A program made the translations under genes and the position numbers. Of a stretch of 64,000 nt of DNA, positions 25,892-34,957 are shown one piece after another (position 1 is the first letter of the stretch; the number at the start of each line of letters is the position of its first letter). Under the pieces are notes generated by a model that was given only the letters and a program-made list of their open reading frames with translations, searched no databases and was not told the origin of the DNA. This DNA is from Panacibacter ginsenosidivorans (GTDB lineage: Bacteria; Bacteroidota; Bacteroidia; Chitinophagales; Chitinophagaceae), in NCBI RefSeq assembly GCF_007971225.1, contig NZ_CP042435.1, forward strand, positions 5,273,501 to 5,337,500. Reading direction: 5' to 3'.

Positions 25892-27157
25892 CTAATTCTT
25901 ATACAACACCTGTACTGTTTGCCTATCCTGTTGCTTCAATACAATTTCTTTACCTGTAGTCATTTCATCAAGCAATGTTTCAGTGTAATGACGAATCGTT
26001 AAAAGACTTAAACCTTTCTCCACCTGCACATCAAATATATTACTGGCTTCAGCAGCAAGATGATCTATTTTATCGCTTTTATCATCCAAACAAACCTGCA
26101 AACTAATAGCACCTGTTTGAATAAGATTAGGGCGAATTTTATTATGTGCAAAAAACTCGTACAAACGGCTCATGGGTTTTTCGCCAACAAAAGAAAAATC
26201 CTGGCTATGCAAATGCAGGAGCGCCTGGTTTTGTTTTATAATAATAATTGGTGGCAAATGTTTCGGTTGTTTTTTATAAATAACCGTTCCGGGCAAAGAA
26301 GGATCAATAAAACTTTTTACATGCAGCGGTATTCCTTTATTCTGCAAAGGCTTGATGGTCTTGGGATGTATGATCTGTGCGCCATAATAAGCCATCTCAA
26401 TTACTTCGTCAAAACTTAGTTCGTGAATTATTTCAGCATCAGGAAATTGTTTAGGATCGGCACTCATCACCGCTTCTACATCTTTCCAGATCGTTTGACT
26501 TTCGGCATTCAAAAGGTTGGCAAAAATAGCGGCAGTAAAATCGCTCCCTTCGCGGCCAAGTGTGGTACTTTCATTTTCATCTGTTGCACCGATAAAACCT
26601 TGCGTAATGATGATCTTGTTTGCTGCAAATAATGGAACGATAGATTCATTTACACGTTGTGCAGTATAAGTCCAGTCAATCGTAGCATCACGAAAGTTAT
26701 CATCGGTCCTGATGATGTCACGCACATCGATCCACTTGTTGGCAACTTTCATTTCATTCAGGTAATAACTAACGATGCAGGTGCTCAATAATTCACCCAC
26801 ACAAACCACCTGATCGTAGTAATAATCAAATTCCCGTACAGGTTTATCATGCAGCAACCATTCCACTTCAGTAAAAAATGAATTCAGTTGTTCAATGCAC
26901 GCATTAAAGTGTGTAACCAATAGATATTTTGCAGTAGTTGTATGTTGTTTTTTGATACCATCGAAAAGTTGCAATGCATTTTCTTTATCGCCTGCAAAGA
27001 ATGCTTCTACTACTTTCTCAAGCGCATTAGTGGTTTTGCCCATGGCCGAAATAATGATCATCAGCTCATCTGAACTGTACTCCTTTATAATTGCTGCCAC
27101 ATTTTGAATTCTTTCTATGCTATTAACACTTGCACCACCAAATTTGAAAACTTTCAT
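25892..27157 (-). CDS. lysC: Aspartate kinase
   Basis: The 421-aa monofunctional enzyme phosphorylates aspartate, the first step toward Lys, Thr and Met. The N-terminus MKVFKFGGASVNS is the kinase signature. VGELLSTCIVSYYL, TLGREGSDFTAAIFANLL and IWKDVEAVMSADP are conserved catalytic and nucleotide-binding segments. The C-terminal 120 residues form ACT-like regulatory domains. It is not fused to homoserine dehydrogenase, unlike ThrA-type proteins. It is convergent with the metal cluster and divergent from fbp. Confidence 0.95.
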   Translation of the reverse strand: MKVFKFGGASVNSIERIQNVAAIIKEYSSDELMIIISAMGKTTNALEKVVEAFFAGDKENALQLFDGIKKQHTTTAKYLLVTHFNACIEQLNSFFTEVEWLLHDKPVREFDYYYDQVVCVGELLSTCIVSYYLNEMKVANKWIDVRDIIRTDDNFRDATIDWTYTAQRVNESIVPLFAANKIIITQGFIGATDENESTTLGREGSDFTAAIFANLLNAESQTIWKDVEAVMSADPKQFPDAEIIHELSFDEVIEMAYYGAQIIHPKTIKPLQNKGIPLHVKSFIDPSLPGTVIYKKQPKHLPPIIIIKQNQALLHLHSQDFSFVGEKPMSRLYEFFAHNKIRPNLIQTGAISLQVCLDDKSDKIDHLAAEASNIFDVQVEKGLSLLTIRHYTETLLDEMTTGKEIVLKQQDRQTVQVLYKN

Positions 27158-27242
27158 ACGATTCTTTTGAAACCTGTTAATAATTGTTCTAACCTGTTGA
27201 ACAAAGATAGGGGGAATGAAAAATACATTTTTTTTGGAAGGC

Positions 27243-27250
27243 TACTTTTG
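27243..27250 (+). promoter_or_regulatory. -7 element TACTTTTG before fbp
   Basis: A good match to TAnnTTTG, 18 nt before the fbp ATG. The expected -33 TTTG is not at the ideal spacing. Confidence 0.45.
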
Positions 27251-27268
27251 CACTAAACGATTCTACCT

Positions 27269-28273
27269 ATGGCCATCAGCAGAAAAATATTAACGCTCGA
27301 CGAGTTTACCATTCAGCAATACCGCACTATACCTAATGCTACAGGCGAATTAAGTAGCTTATTAAGAGATATTGGTTTGGCAGCAAAGCGTGTGAATGTT
27401 CAGGTGAACAAAGCAGGCCTCGCTGATATTCTTGGCTATGATGGTACAACTAATATACAGGGCGAAGATGTAATGAAGCTGGATGTTTTTGCGAACAATC
27501 AATTTATGAATGTATTGAAACATGGTATTAGTTGTGCAGGTTGTGCCAGCGAAGAGATGGATGATATTGTGATCTTCGATGATGAGATCAGCAACAACAG
27601 CAAATATGTGGTAATGTTCGACCCTGTTGATGGCAGCAACAATATTGATGTGAATATTTCTATCGGTACCATCTTTGGTGTGTACAAAAGAAAGAGTAAG
27701 ATCGGTGGGCCATGCACTAAAGAAGATTTTCTGCAATCCGGCATTAATCAGGTAGCGGCAGGTTATGTGGTGTATGGTTCTTCTACGATGCTCGTATATG
27801 CTACACGCCGCGGTGTAAACGGTTTTACACTCGATCCTTCTATCGGCGAATTTTGTTTAAGCCATCCTGATATTAAATGCCCTGAACATGGAAAGATCTA
27901 TTCTGTTAACCATGGCAATTTCTTCCAGTATGAAGATTTTGTAAAGAAATATATCACTGCCTGCCAGGAAAAAACAAAGGCAAACGGTGGGCCTTATTCG
28001 CAGCGTTATTTTGGAAGCATGGTTGCTGACCTGCACCGCAATCTTATCAAGGGTGGCATCTTTATGTATCCTACAACCGCCGATAACCGCAACGGTAAAC
28101 TGCGCATGCAATACGAGTGTAATCCTTTCGCTTTTATTGTTGAAGTGGCGGGTGGTAAAGCAACAAATGGCAAAGAAAGAATTCTTGATCTTCACCCAAC
28201 AGAGTTGCACCAGCGCACACCTGTTTTTATTGGCAGTAAAGCCATGGTAGAAGAACTGGAAAGTTTTATATAA
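27269..28273 (+). CDS. fbp: Fructose-1,6-bisphosphatase class I
   Basis: This 334-aa gluconeogenic enzyme converts fructose-1,6-bisphosphate to fructose-6-phosphate. The metal/phosphate site VVMFDPVDGSNNIDVNISIGTIFGVY is clear, with EEMDDIV before it. YFGSMVADLHRNLIKGGIFMYP and GKLRMQYECNPFAFIVEVAGGKATNG form the sugar and AMP-site regions. The length is typical of the family. A rho-independent terminator follows at 28299-28330. Confidence 0.96.
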   Translation: MAISRKILTLDEFTIQQYRTIPNATGELSSLLRDIGLAAKRVNVQVNKAGLADILGYDGTTNIQGEDVMKLDVFANNQFMNVLKHGISCAGCASEEMDDIVIFDDEISNNSKYVVMFDPVDGSNNIDVNISIGTIFGVYKRKSKIGGPCTKEDFLQSGINQVAAGYVVYGSSTMLVYATRRGVNGFTLDPSIGEFCLSHPDIKCPEHGKIYSVNHGNFFQYEDFVKKYITACQEKTKANGGPYSQRYFGSMVADLHRNLIKGGIFMYPTTADNRNGKLRMQYECNPFAFIVEVAGGKATNGKERILDLHPTELHQRTPVFIGSKAMVEELESFI

Positions 28274-28298
28274 TATTAAATTGGGGGTTTATTTTTTA

Positions 28299-28330
28299 GT
28301 CCGCGGCTTTTTTAGTTGTGGACTTTTTTT
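28299..28330 (+). terminator. Terminator of fbp
   Basis: GTCCGC and GTGGAC (with one G-U pair) flank a T-rich loop and are followed by TTTTTTT, 26 nt after the fbp stop. Its T-tract merges into repeat arm E11. Confidence 0.65.
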
Positions 28331-28384
28331 ATGAACCCGGCTGAAATACTTTATGGCATCGGTTGTTGCGTCGCACTCTTGTAC
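28324..28384. repeat. Palindromic repeat, single left arm (E11)
   Basis: The arm runs from TTTTTTATGAACCCGGCTG through ATGGCATCG to GTTGCGTCGCACTCTTGTAC (28365-28384). This is close to the family consensus, but no right arm follows before the CAP gene. Confidence 0.75.
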
Positions 28385-28526
28385 ATCCTGAATTTTGTTC
28401 GGCAAGTGCACAATCATCATTCTAAATCTTATATATTTTATGTAAGGATTTTTTTACAAATTCATTGTGAAATTCTGGTACTACAAATGCTTTACTTGCT
28501 GAATGATCAATAAAAGAAATTTTTCA

Positions 28527-29024
28527 ATGACAAATCGTTTTGCTTTATATACTTTATTTACCTTTTTACTTTTGTCAGCCTTACCATCCTGTGCGCAACG
28601 AAACACAAGTTCTTCTTCTGTTTCTTATGATATTTCTGCAGATTTTACTTCTCTTCAGAACGATATTTTAAAACTGGTAAATAAGCATCGCACTGCGATG
28701 GGGTTAAATGTATTGCAAATGAATGATGCTGCAACAGCAGAGGCCACCAAACACAGCGCGGATATGGCAAAAGGTAGAATGAGTTTTGGTCACGATGGAT
28801 ATGATGAAAGAATGCAACATCTTACTCAAAAATTAGGAACACTACATGCCACTGGTGAAAATGTTGCCTATGGAAAATTAAATGCAGCACAGGTAATGGA
28901 TATGTGGCTGAATAGTCCCGGACATAAAAAAAATATTGAAGGTAATTTCTCTATGATAGGTATTGGTATTGCCAAAAGCAGAAGTGGTTATTTATACTTT
29001 ACACAAATCTTCCTGCTTAAATAA
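28527..29024 (+). CDS. CAP-domain (SCP/PR-1-like) lipoprotein
   Basis: The 165-aa precursor starts at ATG 28527, with lipobox LPSC (Cys22); an in-frame ATG at 28503 would put a charged tail before the signal. The mature part is a CAP domain: LVNKHRTAMGLNVLQMNDAAT, ATKHSADMAKGRMSFGHDGYDERM, GENVAYGK and MWLNSPGHKKNI. The two His and two Glu positions of the CAP cavity are conserved. CAP proteins are secreted or anchored outside the cytoplasm; the biochemical role in bacteria is mostly unknown. Confidence 0.88.
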   Translation: MTNRFALYTLFTFLLLSALPSCAQRNTSSSSVSYDISADFTSLQNDILKLVNKHRTAMGLNVLQMNDAATAEATKHSADMAKGRMSFGHDGYDERMQHLTQKLGTLHATGENVAYGKLNAAQVMDMWLNSPGHKKNIEGNFSMIGIGIAKSRSGYLYFTQIFLLK

Positions 29025-29066
29025 ATTTCACCTTCAATTCTTCTAATATCTTTTACTTTGCTTTTC

Positions 29067-29095
29067 CGCAATCGTCTCCTGGAAGAGACGTTGCG
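29067..29095 (+). other. Strong hairpin just before the GNAT gene
   Basis: CGCAA(T)CGTCTC, a CTGGAA loop, then GAGACGTTGCG forms an 11-bp stem with one bulge. It ends 14 nt before ATG 29110. There is no T-tract. Possible roles are a translation-modulating mRNA structure or a short palindromic repeat. Confidence 0.45.
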
Positions 29096-29109
29096 ATAAA
29101 TTGAAAGCA

Positions 29110-29565
29110 ATGATAGAAATTATACCATACTCCGATGAATATGCGGCCGTATTTAAAGTATTGAATCTTGAGTGGCTCGACAAATACAATCTTACAGAAT
29201 CTCACGATCTTCTTATACTCAACGATCCCAAAGGAACGATCATTGATAATGGGGGCGCCATTTTTCTTGCAAAATCGGGCGATGAAATTGTAGGCAGTGC
29301 AGCAATTATAAACGAAGGGTATGGAGTTTTTGAGCTTGCTAAAATGACTGTTGCAACTGCATTCCAGGGAAAGGGAATCAGCAAACTGTTATTGGAAAAA
29401 TGTTTGGAAGCAGCTAAAGCGAAGAACGCAAAAAAATTAATCCTTTTCTCCAACAGCCAGCTGCAAACAGCAATTTCCCTCTACAAAAAATATGGATTCA
29501 AACATGTGGATGTAACAGATGCACCTTTCCTTACGGCAGATATAAAAATGGAATTACCTTTATAG
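29110..29565 (+). CDS. GNAT-family N-acetyltransferase
   Basis: The 151-aa protein starts at ATG 29110 (MIEIIPYSDEY); a TTG at 29101 is in frame upstream. The acetyl-CoA site is ELAKMTVATAFQGKGISKLLLEKCLEAAK, with the Q/R-x-x-G-x-G/A pattern in FQGKGI. The acceptor region ends SLYKKYGFKHV. The substrate is unknown. It precedes an ABC ATPase gene by 14 nt and may share its mRNA. Confidence 0.85.
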   Translation: MIEIIPYSDEYAAVFKVLNLEWLDKYNLTESHDLLILNDPKGTIIDNGGAIFLAKSGDEIVGSAAIINEGYGVFELAKMTVATAFQGKGISKLLLEKCLEAAKAKNAKKLILFSNSQLQTAISLYKKYGFKHVDVTDAPFLTADIKMELPL

Positions 29566-29579
29566 CTTATTATACGTGT

Positions 29580-30344
29580 ATGTCAAAGACTATTATTTCG
29601 GTTAAGAATCTTGTAAAAAAATATGGCGATTTTACGGCGGTGAACGGCATTAGTTTCGATGTGCAGGAAGGAGAAATATTTGGTTTGCTTGGCCCTAATG
29701 GTGCAGGAAAATCAACCACGCTGGAGATCATCGAAACGCTACGCGAAAAAACAAGTGGAGAAATTACTGTTGACGGTCTCAATCTTGATATAAATCCTAA
29801 TGATATCAAAAAGATCATTGGTGTGCAGTTGCAAACTGCCGGTTATTATCCCGGCTTAAAACTGGTTGAACTGATCAGTTTATTTGCAGGCTTATATAAC
29901 CGCTCTGTAAATGCGATGGAATTGTTAGATACCGTTAATCTTCGCGATAAGGCAAAAAGTAAATTCAAAGAATTAAGTGGCGGACAAAAACAACGGTTTT
30001 CCATTGCTACAACGCTCATCAATCAACCGAAAATTATTTTTCTTGATGAACCTACAACAGGCTTAGATCCGCAGGCAAGAAGAAATTTATGGGATCTAAT
30101 CCGCGGCATTCGCGATCGTGGTGCTACAGTAATTATTACCACGCATTATATGGATGAAGCAGAAATTCTTTGCGATCGTGTTGCCATCATTGATACGGGA
30201 AAAATTATTTCACTTGCATCGCCTGATAAATTGATCGATGATCTTGTTGCCACTGGTTTCGAAAGACCAAAAGAAGTAAAGAAAGCAAATCTTGAAGATG
30301 TGTTCATTCATTTGACGGGAAAAGAGTGGAGGGATGAATCATGA
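29580..30344 (+). CDS. ABC-2-type transporter ATP-binding protein
   Basis: The 254-aa ATPase has Walker A GPNGAGKST, the signature LSGGQKQR, Walker B IIFLDEPTTGLDP and the switch His in ITTHYMDEAE. These resemble DrrA/CcmA-like exporters. A short C-terminal extension (VEDVFIHLTGKEW-like segment) is typical. No permease gene follows; the next feature is repeat element E12, 16 nt after the stop. The ATPase is either an orphan or its permease is elsewhere. Confidence 0.92.
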   Translation: MSKTIISVKNLVKKYGDFTAVNGISFDVQEGEIFGLLGPNGAGKSTTLEIIETLREKTSGEITVDGLNLDINPNDIKKIIGVQLQTAGYYPGLKLVELISLFAGLYNRSVNAMELLDTVNLRDKAKSKFKELSGGQKQRFSIATTLINQPKIIFLDEPTTGLDPQARRNLWDLIRGIRDRGATVIITTHYMDEAEILCDRVAIIDTGKIISLASPDKLIDDLVATGFERPKEVKKANLEDVFIHLTGKEWRDES

Positions 30345-30359
30345 TACTGAACAATGAAT

Positions 30360-30572
30360 GCTTTTATGAACTGTTGATTAAGCATTCAGCTTCTGTTGCG
30401 TCGCACTCTTGTACTGAACTGCAAGACTCAAAATGTGAAAAGGCAAAAGTGAAAAGTGAAGTTGCATAAATGTTTCACATTTCACCTTTCACTTTTTTAT
30501 AATTGTTCCGAACGTACAAGTGAGTGACGCAACAGGCGATGCCACAAAGAACAAAGGCTTGTAAACAAAAAT
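30360..30572. repeat. Palindromic element E12 (complete)
   Basis: The left arm ends GTTGCGTCGCACTCTTGTAC (30395-30414). The right arm begins GTACAAGTGAGTGACGCAAC (30514-30533), a hybrid of the two arm variants, and continues AGGCGATGCCAC. The 99-bp core folds on itself (AAAGTGAAAAGTGAA against TTTCACCTTTCACTTTT). Confidence 0.8.
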
Positions 30573-30582
30573 AAATTTTACC

Positions 30583-31110
30583 ATGACAGAAGATATTCGT
30601 TACCCGATTGGGAGTTATGTGCCGCAATCATTTTCGCACAAACAAAAAGAAGCATGGTTGCTTGATATAAAATTTTTACCCGAGGAATTAGAAGTGGCTG
30701 TGCAAAACCTTGATGCGCATCAACTGGAAACGCCATACAGAGAAGGGGGATGGACGGTGCATCAACTGGTGCATCATGTAGCGGACAGTCATATGAATGC
30801 ATACATACGTTTCAGGTTGGGATTAACAGAAGAGAACCCAACGATTCGCCCGTATGAAGAAAAGGAATGGGCAAAACTAAATGATGTAAAGACTTTGCCG
30901 ATCAATGTTTCATTAACATTGCTGCATGCACTGCATCAACGCTGGTATGCAACGATAAAAGATTTGAGTGAAGATCAATGGGAGCGTACCGTTGTGCATC
31001 CTGAACACAAGAAGCAAATGAGTCTCTGGCATTTGCTTGGTATGTATGCGTGGCATGGAAAACATCATGTAAAACATATAATAGGATTGAGAGAAAGAAA
31101 AGGGTGGTAG
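30583..31110 (+). CDS. YfiT/DinB-family putative metal-dependent thiol transferase
   Basis: The 175-aa four-helix-bundle protein has metal-ligand histidines in TVHQLVHHVADSHMNAYIRFRL and WHGKHHVKHI. This resembles the YfiT (putative bacillithiol transferase) branch of the DinB superfamily. It would bind a divalent metal and could transfer a thiol cofactor, but whether this organism makes bacillithiol is not visible here. It starts 11 nt after element E12. Confidence 0.82.
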   Translation: MTEDIRYPIGSYVPQSFSHKQKEAWLLDIKFLPEELEVAVQNLDAHQLETPYREGGWTVHQLVHHVADSHMNAYIRFRLGLTEENPTIRPYEEKEWAKLNDVKTLPINVSLTLLHALHQRWYATIKDLSEDQWERTVVHPEHKKQMSLWHLLGMYAWHGKHHVKHIIGLRERKGW

Positions 31111-31179
31111 ACAAAGAAAAAAAATACAGGAAACAAGAAAACAAGAAGGTATTCAAAAAAAATAATAATAACTTTTAAA

Positions 31180-31205
31180 CTCCCCTTTAGGGGATGGGGG
31201 CTAAA
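31180..31205. repeat. GC-rich short palindromic repeat, copy a
   Basis: CTCCCCTTTAGGGGATGGGG followed by GGCTAAA, about 5 nt before the start of the Nudix gene. It is the same family as the copies at 42098, 42175 and 47493. Confidence 0.7.
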
Positions 31206-31209
31206 CTTC

Positions 31210-31773
31210 ATGAGTGATCTAACGTGGAAAACATTATCATCAGAATATTTATTTAAAGAGAACTGGTTTACGGTTAGAAAAGATAAATGTGAAAAGCCAG
31301 ATGGAAAAATTATTGATTCATATTATGTATTTGAATTTCCTGAATGGGCTACAGGATTTCCTGTAACAGAAGATGGAAAAATAATCCTTGTAAAGCAATA
31401 CCGTCAGGCGCTTGGCGAAGTGTGTATTGAGATTCCCGGTGGTTGCGTAGATGATACAGATGCTACACCAGAGGATGGTATAAGACGTGAATTACTGGAA
31501 GAAACGGGTTATGCTTTTGAAACGGTACATTATCTCGGCCGTACTTCTGCAAATCCTTCTACCAATTCAAACTTGATGCATATGTTTATTGCACTTGGTG
31601 GAAGAAAGATACAGGAGCAGGTGCTTGATCATAATGAAGAGATCGAAGTATTTGAAGTTACCATGGATGAATTACTACAATTGCTTGAAGAAAGAAGAAT
31701 TGTACAATCAATGCATATGACCACGATATTTTATGCATTGCGTTATTTGGATAAATTAAAATATGCACCGTAA
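31210..31773 (+). CDS. Nudix hydrolase (ADP-ribose pyrophosphatase-like)
   Basis: The 187-aa protein has the Nudix-box core PEDGIRRELLEETGY following EIPGGCVDD. Its overall form is like NudF-type ADP-sugar pyrophosphatases: VFEFPEWATGFPVTEDGKIILVKQYRQALGEVCIEIPGG. It would hydrolyse nucleoside-diphosphate-linked substrates such as ADP-ribose in the cytoplasm. The ATG at 31210 lies 5 nt after GC-rich repeat copy a, so that repeat forms part of its 5' untranslated region. Confidence 0.9.
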   Translation: MSDLTWKTLSSEYLFKENWFTVRKDKCEKPDGKIIDSYYVFEFPEWATGFPVTEDGKIILVKQYRQALGEVCIEIPGGCVDDTDATPEDGIRRELLEETGYAFETVHYLGRTSANPSTNSNLMHMFIALGGRKIQEQVLDHNEEIEVFEVTMDELLQLLEERRIVQSMHMTTIFYALRYLDKLKYAP

Positions 31774-31901
31774 ATGACAAGGCATACTCTTACTGGTTTT
31801 TAAATTTTGGCAAGATATTCTTAACTATAATAAGCTGAAGAAAAAAAGTATTCGAATAATGCTATTTTTACGTAATACAGAAATGACCGAAAAACTATTC
31901 T

Positions 31902-32609
31902 TTGGATAATTATTCATTAAGCATAATCATACCTTCTTATAATGGCGCTGCTTCACTTGCTAAGAACCTGCCATATCTGTATAATTACCTGGCTACGCGC
32001 TTTCAATTATTTGAACTCATAATTGTAAATGATGGTGGTAATGATAGTGCTGCCTTAAGCAAAATCAAAAAATTATACAACTGTGCAATATATGATCTTG
32101 AAAGAAACTATGGAAAAGGCGCAGCCTTAAGAAAAGGATTCAGTTATGCACAATACGATTACCAGGTTTTTACAGATGCAGATATTCCGTTTACAAATGA
32201 ATGCATAGAAAGAATAATTAATTCGTTGAGATCAGGAAAGGATATTGCTATTGGTGACCGTAGCCTCAACAATTCTTTTTACAATGAGAAACTACCTGTT
32301 CTAAGGAAATTAGGGAGTAATATTATTTCGATGCTTTCTTATTGTTTTATTGAAAAGGAAATAAAAGACACGCAGTGTGGTTTAAAAGGATTTTCAAAAG
32401 AAGCGGCTACGCAAACAATGCTGCAAAGCACGTCAAATGGTTTTGCAATAGATTTCGAAATTTTATACCTGGCCAAAAAGAAAAATCTTGAAATTGAAAG
32501 AGTGCCGGTGATCAAAAGGAACCAGGATAAAAGCACCGTGCGTATCTTAAACAATGGAATAAAAATGTTGGCAGAGATTTTCAAAGTAATACTAACCACA
32601 AAAAATTGA
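31902..32609 (+). CDS. GT2 glycosyltransferase (dolichyl-phosphate glucosyltransferase-like)
   Basis: The 235-aa GT-A fold protein has SIIIPSYNGAASLAKNLP, IIVNDGGND, the DxD-type FTDADIPF, IGDRSLNNSF and KDTQCGLKGFSK, as in ALG5/GtrB-like enzymes making polyprenyl-phosphate sugars. The only start in frame is TTG at 31902, because the ATG at 31883 reads into a stop. The C-terminus overlaps the methyltransferase start by 4 nt (TTGA), showing a translationally coupled pair. The sugar donor and acceptor are not readable. Confidence 0.85.
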   Translation: MDNYSLSIIIPSYNGAASLAKNLPYLYNYLATRFQLFELIIVNDGGNDSAALSKIKKLYNCAIYDLERNYGKGAALRKGFSYAQYDYQVFTDADIPFTNECIERIINSLRSGKDIAIGDRSLNNSFYNEKLPVLRKLGSNIISMLSYCFIEKEIKDTQCGLKGFSKEAATQTMLQSTSNGFAIDFEILYLAKKKNLEIERVPVIKRNQDKSTVRILNNGIKMLAEIFKVILTTKN

Positions 32610-33337
32610 TCTTGCGAAAGGGGGATAAGATCCAGATACCAGGCAGCTACCAGCATGACGCATTGTATGAAGGAAATTTTGTGCAACGTTCATGGCACAG
32701 GCTTAAATATAAAGAGGCGTTGAAAGTTGCCAAACCTCTAAATGGCGATGTGATATTAGATGTTGGTTGTGGCTCTGGTGTGTTAAGTAATATGCTGGCA
32801 GAGCAATATGGCGCAACTGTAACAGGCATTGATGGTAATGTAGAAGCAATAAAATTTTGTAAGGAACAATATCACTTAGAGAACCTTTCTTTCAAATACA
32901 TGATATTTGAAGATATAGCTACCCACTTTCATGATAATACAATCGATAAAATTTTCTTCCTGGAAACTATTGAGCACATAACAAAAGCACAGGCGGAAAA
33001 CCTGATGAACATCTTCTATAGAATCTTAAAACCAGGTGGCACGTTAATTATTACCACACCAAATAAATTTAGCTTTTGGCCTCTTACAGAATTTATATTG
33101 GATAGATTTAAACTGGTACCCGATCTTGGCGAAGGGCAACATGAGCATATCTATTCATCAAAAGAGTTAAGAGCACTCGTTGTTAGTAGTGGATTTACAA
33201 AAATATTCAGCGAGAAGTTGCTTTTATTTGCGCCATGGTTAAGTTTTATGGGCAAAAAATTTACGGATGTTTTGCATCGACTGGAAAGTAATGATCTTTT
33301 GCCCGGCTCTTTATTGCTGCATGTTTACAGAAAATAA
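32606..33337 (+). CDS. Class I SAM-dependent methyltransferase
   Basis: The 243-aa protein has motif I VILDVGCGSGVLSNML, motif II VTGIDGNVEA, the post-motif DKIFFLETIEH and motif IV LKPGGTLIITTPNK. This resembles UbiG/ubiquinone-type methyltransferases and those in polysaccharide loci. It starts with TTG overlapping the stop of the GT2 gene. The pairing suggests modification of a glycolipid or polysaccharide. Its stop directly abuts the stop of the convergent DUF6056-like gene with no spacer. Confidence 0.88.
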   Translation: MILRKGDKIQIPGSYQHDALYEGNFVQRSWHRLKYKEALKVAKPLNGDVILDVGCGSGVLSNMLAEQYGATVTGIDGNVEAIKFCKEQYHLENLSFKYMIFEDIATHFHDNTIDKIFFLETIEHITKAQAENLMNIFYRILKPGGTLIITTPNKFSFWPLTEFILDRFKLVPDLGEGQHEHIYSSKELRALVVSSGFTKIFSEKLLLFAPWLSFMGKKFTDVLHRLESNDLLPGSLLLHVYRK

Positions 33338-34705
33338 TTATGGAGTGATAACAATTATTTTCCGGTTAAAATATTTATCCAGATGCGCAAGATCATTTTT
33401 GGGATCAGGATCTGAAGGGGCTAATGTAAGTGGATGATATTTGAAAGAAGGAATAGTACATGTATCACTTTCGCATGATTCAATTATTGAAAATCTGTTC
33501 ATTACTTCCGCTTGGTAGCGTTGAATTTCTTTGCTGGCCAATTCTTTTGTAATAAGGGAAAAATTACTGAAATATAACCCTGCGATAAAAAGAACAACAC
33601 CGATGCGCAATAACAAATCTCTTCTGTTATTTGCCCATCGCAAAAATTTTTCAGGCAAATATTTTAGACTCATCATAAAGAACAGTATAAAAAAAATGAT
33701 CAGTGTATCTGAGACACGTAATGGCGGAATATGATCTTTTCCAAAATAAACTGCAGGAAAATACATCATCACCAAAAATATAAAAGCTAATGTTAGCCAG
33801 CTTTTAAGCCCCGGCATAAAGGATAACTGTTTTTTTATAATGTCAGTGTAAGATGCCGCAACTGTAATTGATAACAGCATAGCCCCCCATGCAAAGGGGC
33901 TTTTTAGTGTCTTTAAAAGATAATAGCCAATACCAAGACACGTATTTAAGAGTGCAGCGAAAAAATTCCTGTTTTCATCGGCATATTCTACAGCCTTGTG
34001 TTGGTTGCCCGGGCAGAAAATAATTAAAAGCGCTCCCAAAAATGCAGCTCCAAAAAGTGATAATAAAAAAAGATGAGTCTTTTTCTTTACAATAATTTGA
34101 TAAGCATTTATAAAAAATAAAAATCCTATCCATCCTAATGCGATGCATTCATTAATGCCCATCAGCAGGAAGGATAGTATACTATATGCAATAATGATTT
34201 TTTTTGAAAGGATATTTCCCTGGGGTTCTTTGAAAAAAATAAACAGTACTCTTAGCAATAATAAAAACAAAATTATTCCTGTATGATAATTCATCATGCC
34301 AGACATCCAAAAAAGCCCTTCGCGAATATCAGGCATCAATAAAAAATATGATGCGGTAATTGCACCGCTTAATAAAACAGCACTCTTCTTATTGATGCTC
34401 ATAGTTGTAATGAGCAGTGCACTTAATGTTAACCATAATGTGCTTATGCAAAACAACGGGGCAATAATAAAACCTTCAAAATTTTTATACACAAGCGGGT
34501 CAGCATAACTCATAATAAAATTTGTTACGTATCTCCCCGACAATGTTCTGTACCATTCTGCTACAGCTCCAATTTTTCCATGATCCTTCACCATATTGGC
34601 ATACCAAAAATCGTCCCCATATGGAATATTGTAAAAAGATGCGACAATAAAAGGTGATAATAATAGTAGAATGAAGGCTAAATAAATGTTTAAATTTTTA
34701 TTCAT
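33338..34705 (-). CDS. Polytopic membrane protein, DUF6056/GT-C-like
   Basis: This 455-aa protein has around ten to twelve hydrophobic helices. The first periplasmic loop carries FYNIPYGDDFWYANMVKDHG, an acidic pair after helix 1 typical of GT-C glycosyltransferases (lipid-linked sugar donors). SGRYVTNFIMSYADP and EGLFWMSGMMNYHTG are further conserved-looking segments. The C-terminal 80 residues are a small soluble domain. A role with the neighbouring polyprenyl-sugar synthase is likely but inferred; it is convergent with that pair. Confidence 0.72.
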   Translation of the reverse strand: MNKNLNIYLAFILLLLSPFIVASFYNIPYGDDFWYANMVKDHGKIGAVAEWYRTLSGRYVTNFIMSYADPLVYKNFEGFIIAPLFCISTLWLTLSALLITTMSINKKSAVLLSGAITASYFLLMPDIREGLFWMSGMMNYHTGIILFLLLLRVLFIFFKEPQGNILSKKIIIAYSILSFLLMGINECIALGWIGFLFFINAYQIIVKKKTHLFLLSLFGAAFLGALLIIFCPGNQHKAVEYADENRNFFAALLNTCLGIGYYLLKTLKSPFAWGAMLLSITVAASYTDIIKKQLSFMPGLKSWLTLAFIFLVMMYFPAVYFGKDHIPPLRVSDTLIIFFILFFMMSLKYLPEKFLRWANNRRDLLLRIGVVLFIAGLYFSNFSLITKELASKEIQRYQAEVMNRFSIIESCESDTCTIPSFKYHPLTLAPSDPDPKNDLAHLDKYFNRKIIVITP

Positions 34706-34880
34706 TGATACCCGAATAGGCCATAAAATAAATCATTTTTATGATACTGATAGTTTTCAATTGTGCGGGATAGGAGTGTTATTTTAGTTTTTGTTACTGA
34801 ACTGAATTGCTACTATCACCGTCTGTTGTGTCACTCACTTGTACTTTCGGAAAGTCTTTTCGGCAAACCACATCATAAAA

Positions 34881-34904
34881 AATATCTATTAACAAATAGA
34901 TATT
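34881..34904. promoter_or_regulatory. Perfect AT-rich palindrome upstream of the 34958 lipoprotein gene
   Basis: AATATCTATT, an AACA loop, AATAGATATT: a 10-bp perfect inverted repeat about 15 nt upstream of a -7-like TATTTTG (34919-34925). Its position near the -33 region suits an operator. Confidence 0.4.
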
Positions 34905-34957
34905 CAAATGCTATTCCGTATTTTGTATTTCTTTAATCTAAACCTAAATGCTGTCAA

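Noticed and set aside
28316-28513. A plus-strand 65-codon open frame after fbp.
   Set aside because: It overlaps the fbp terminator and repeat arm E11, and has no homology I recognise.
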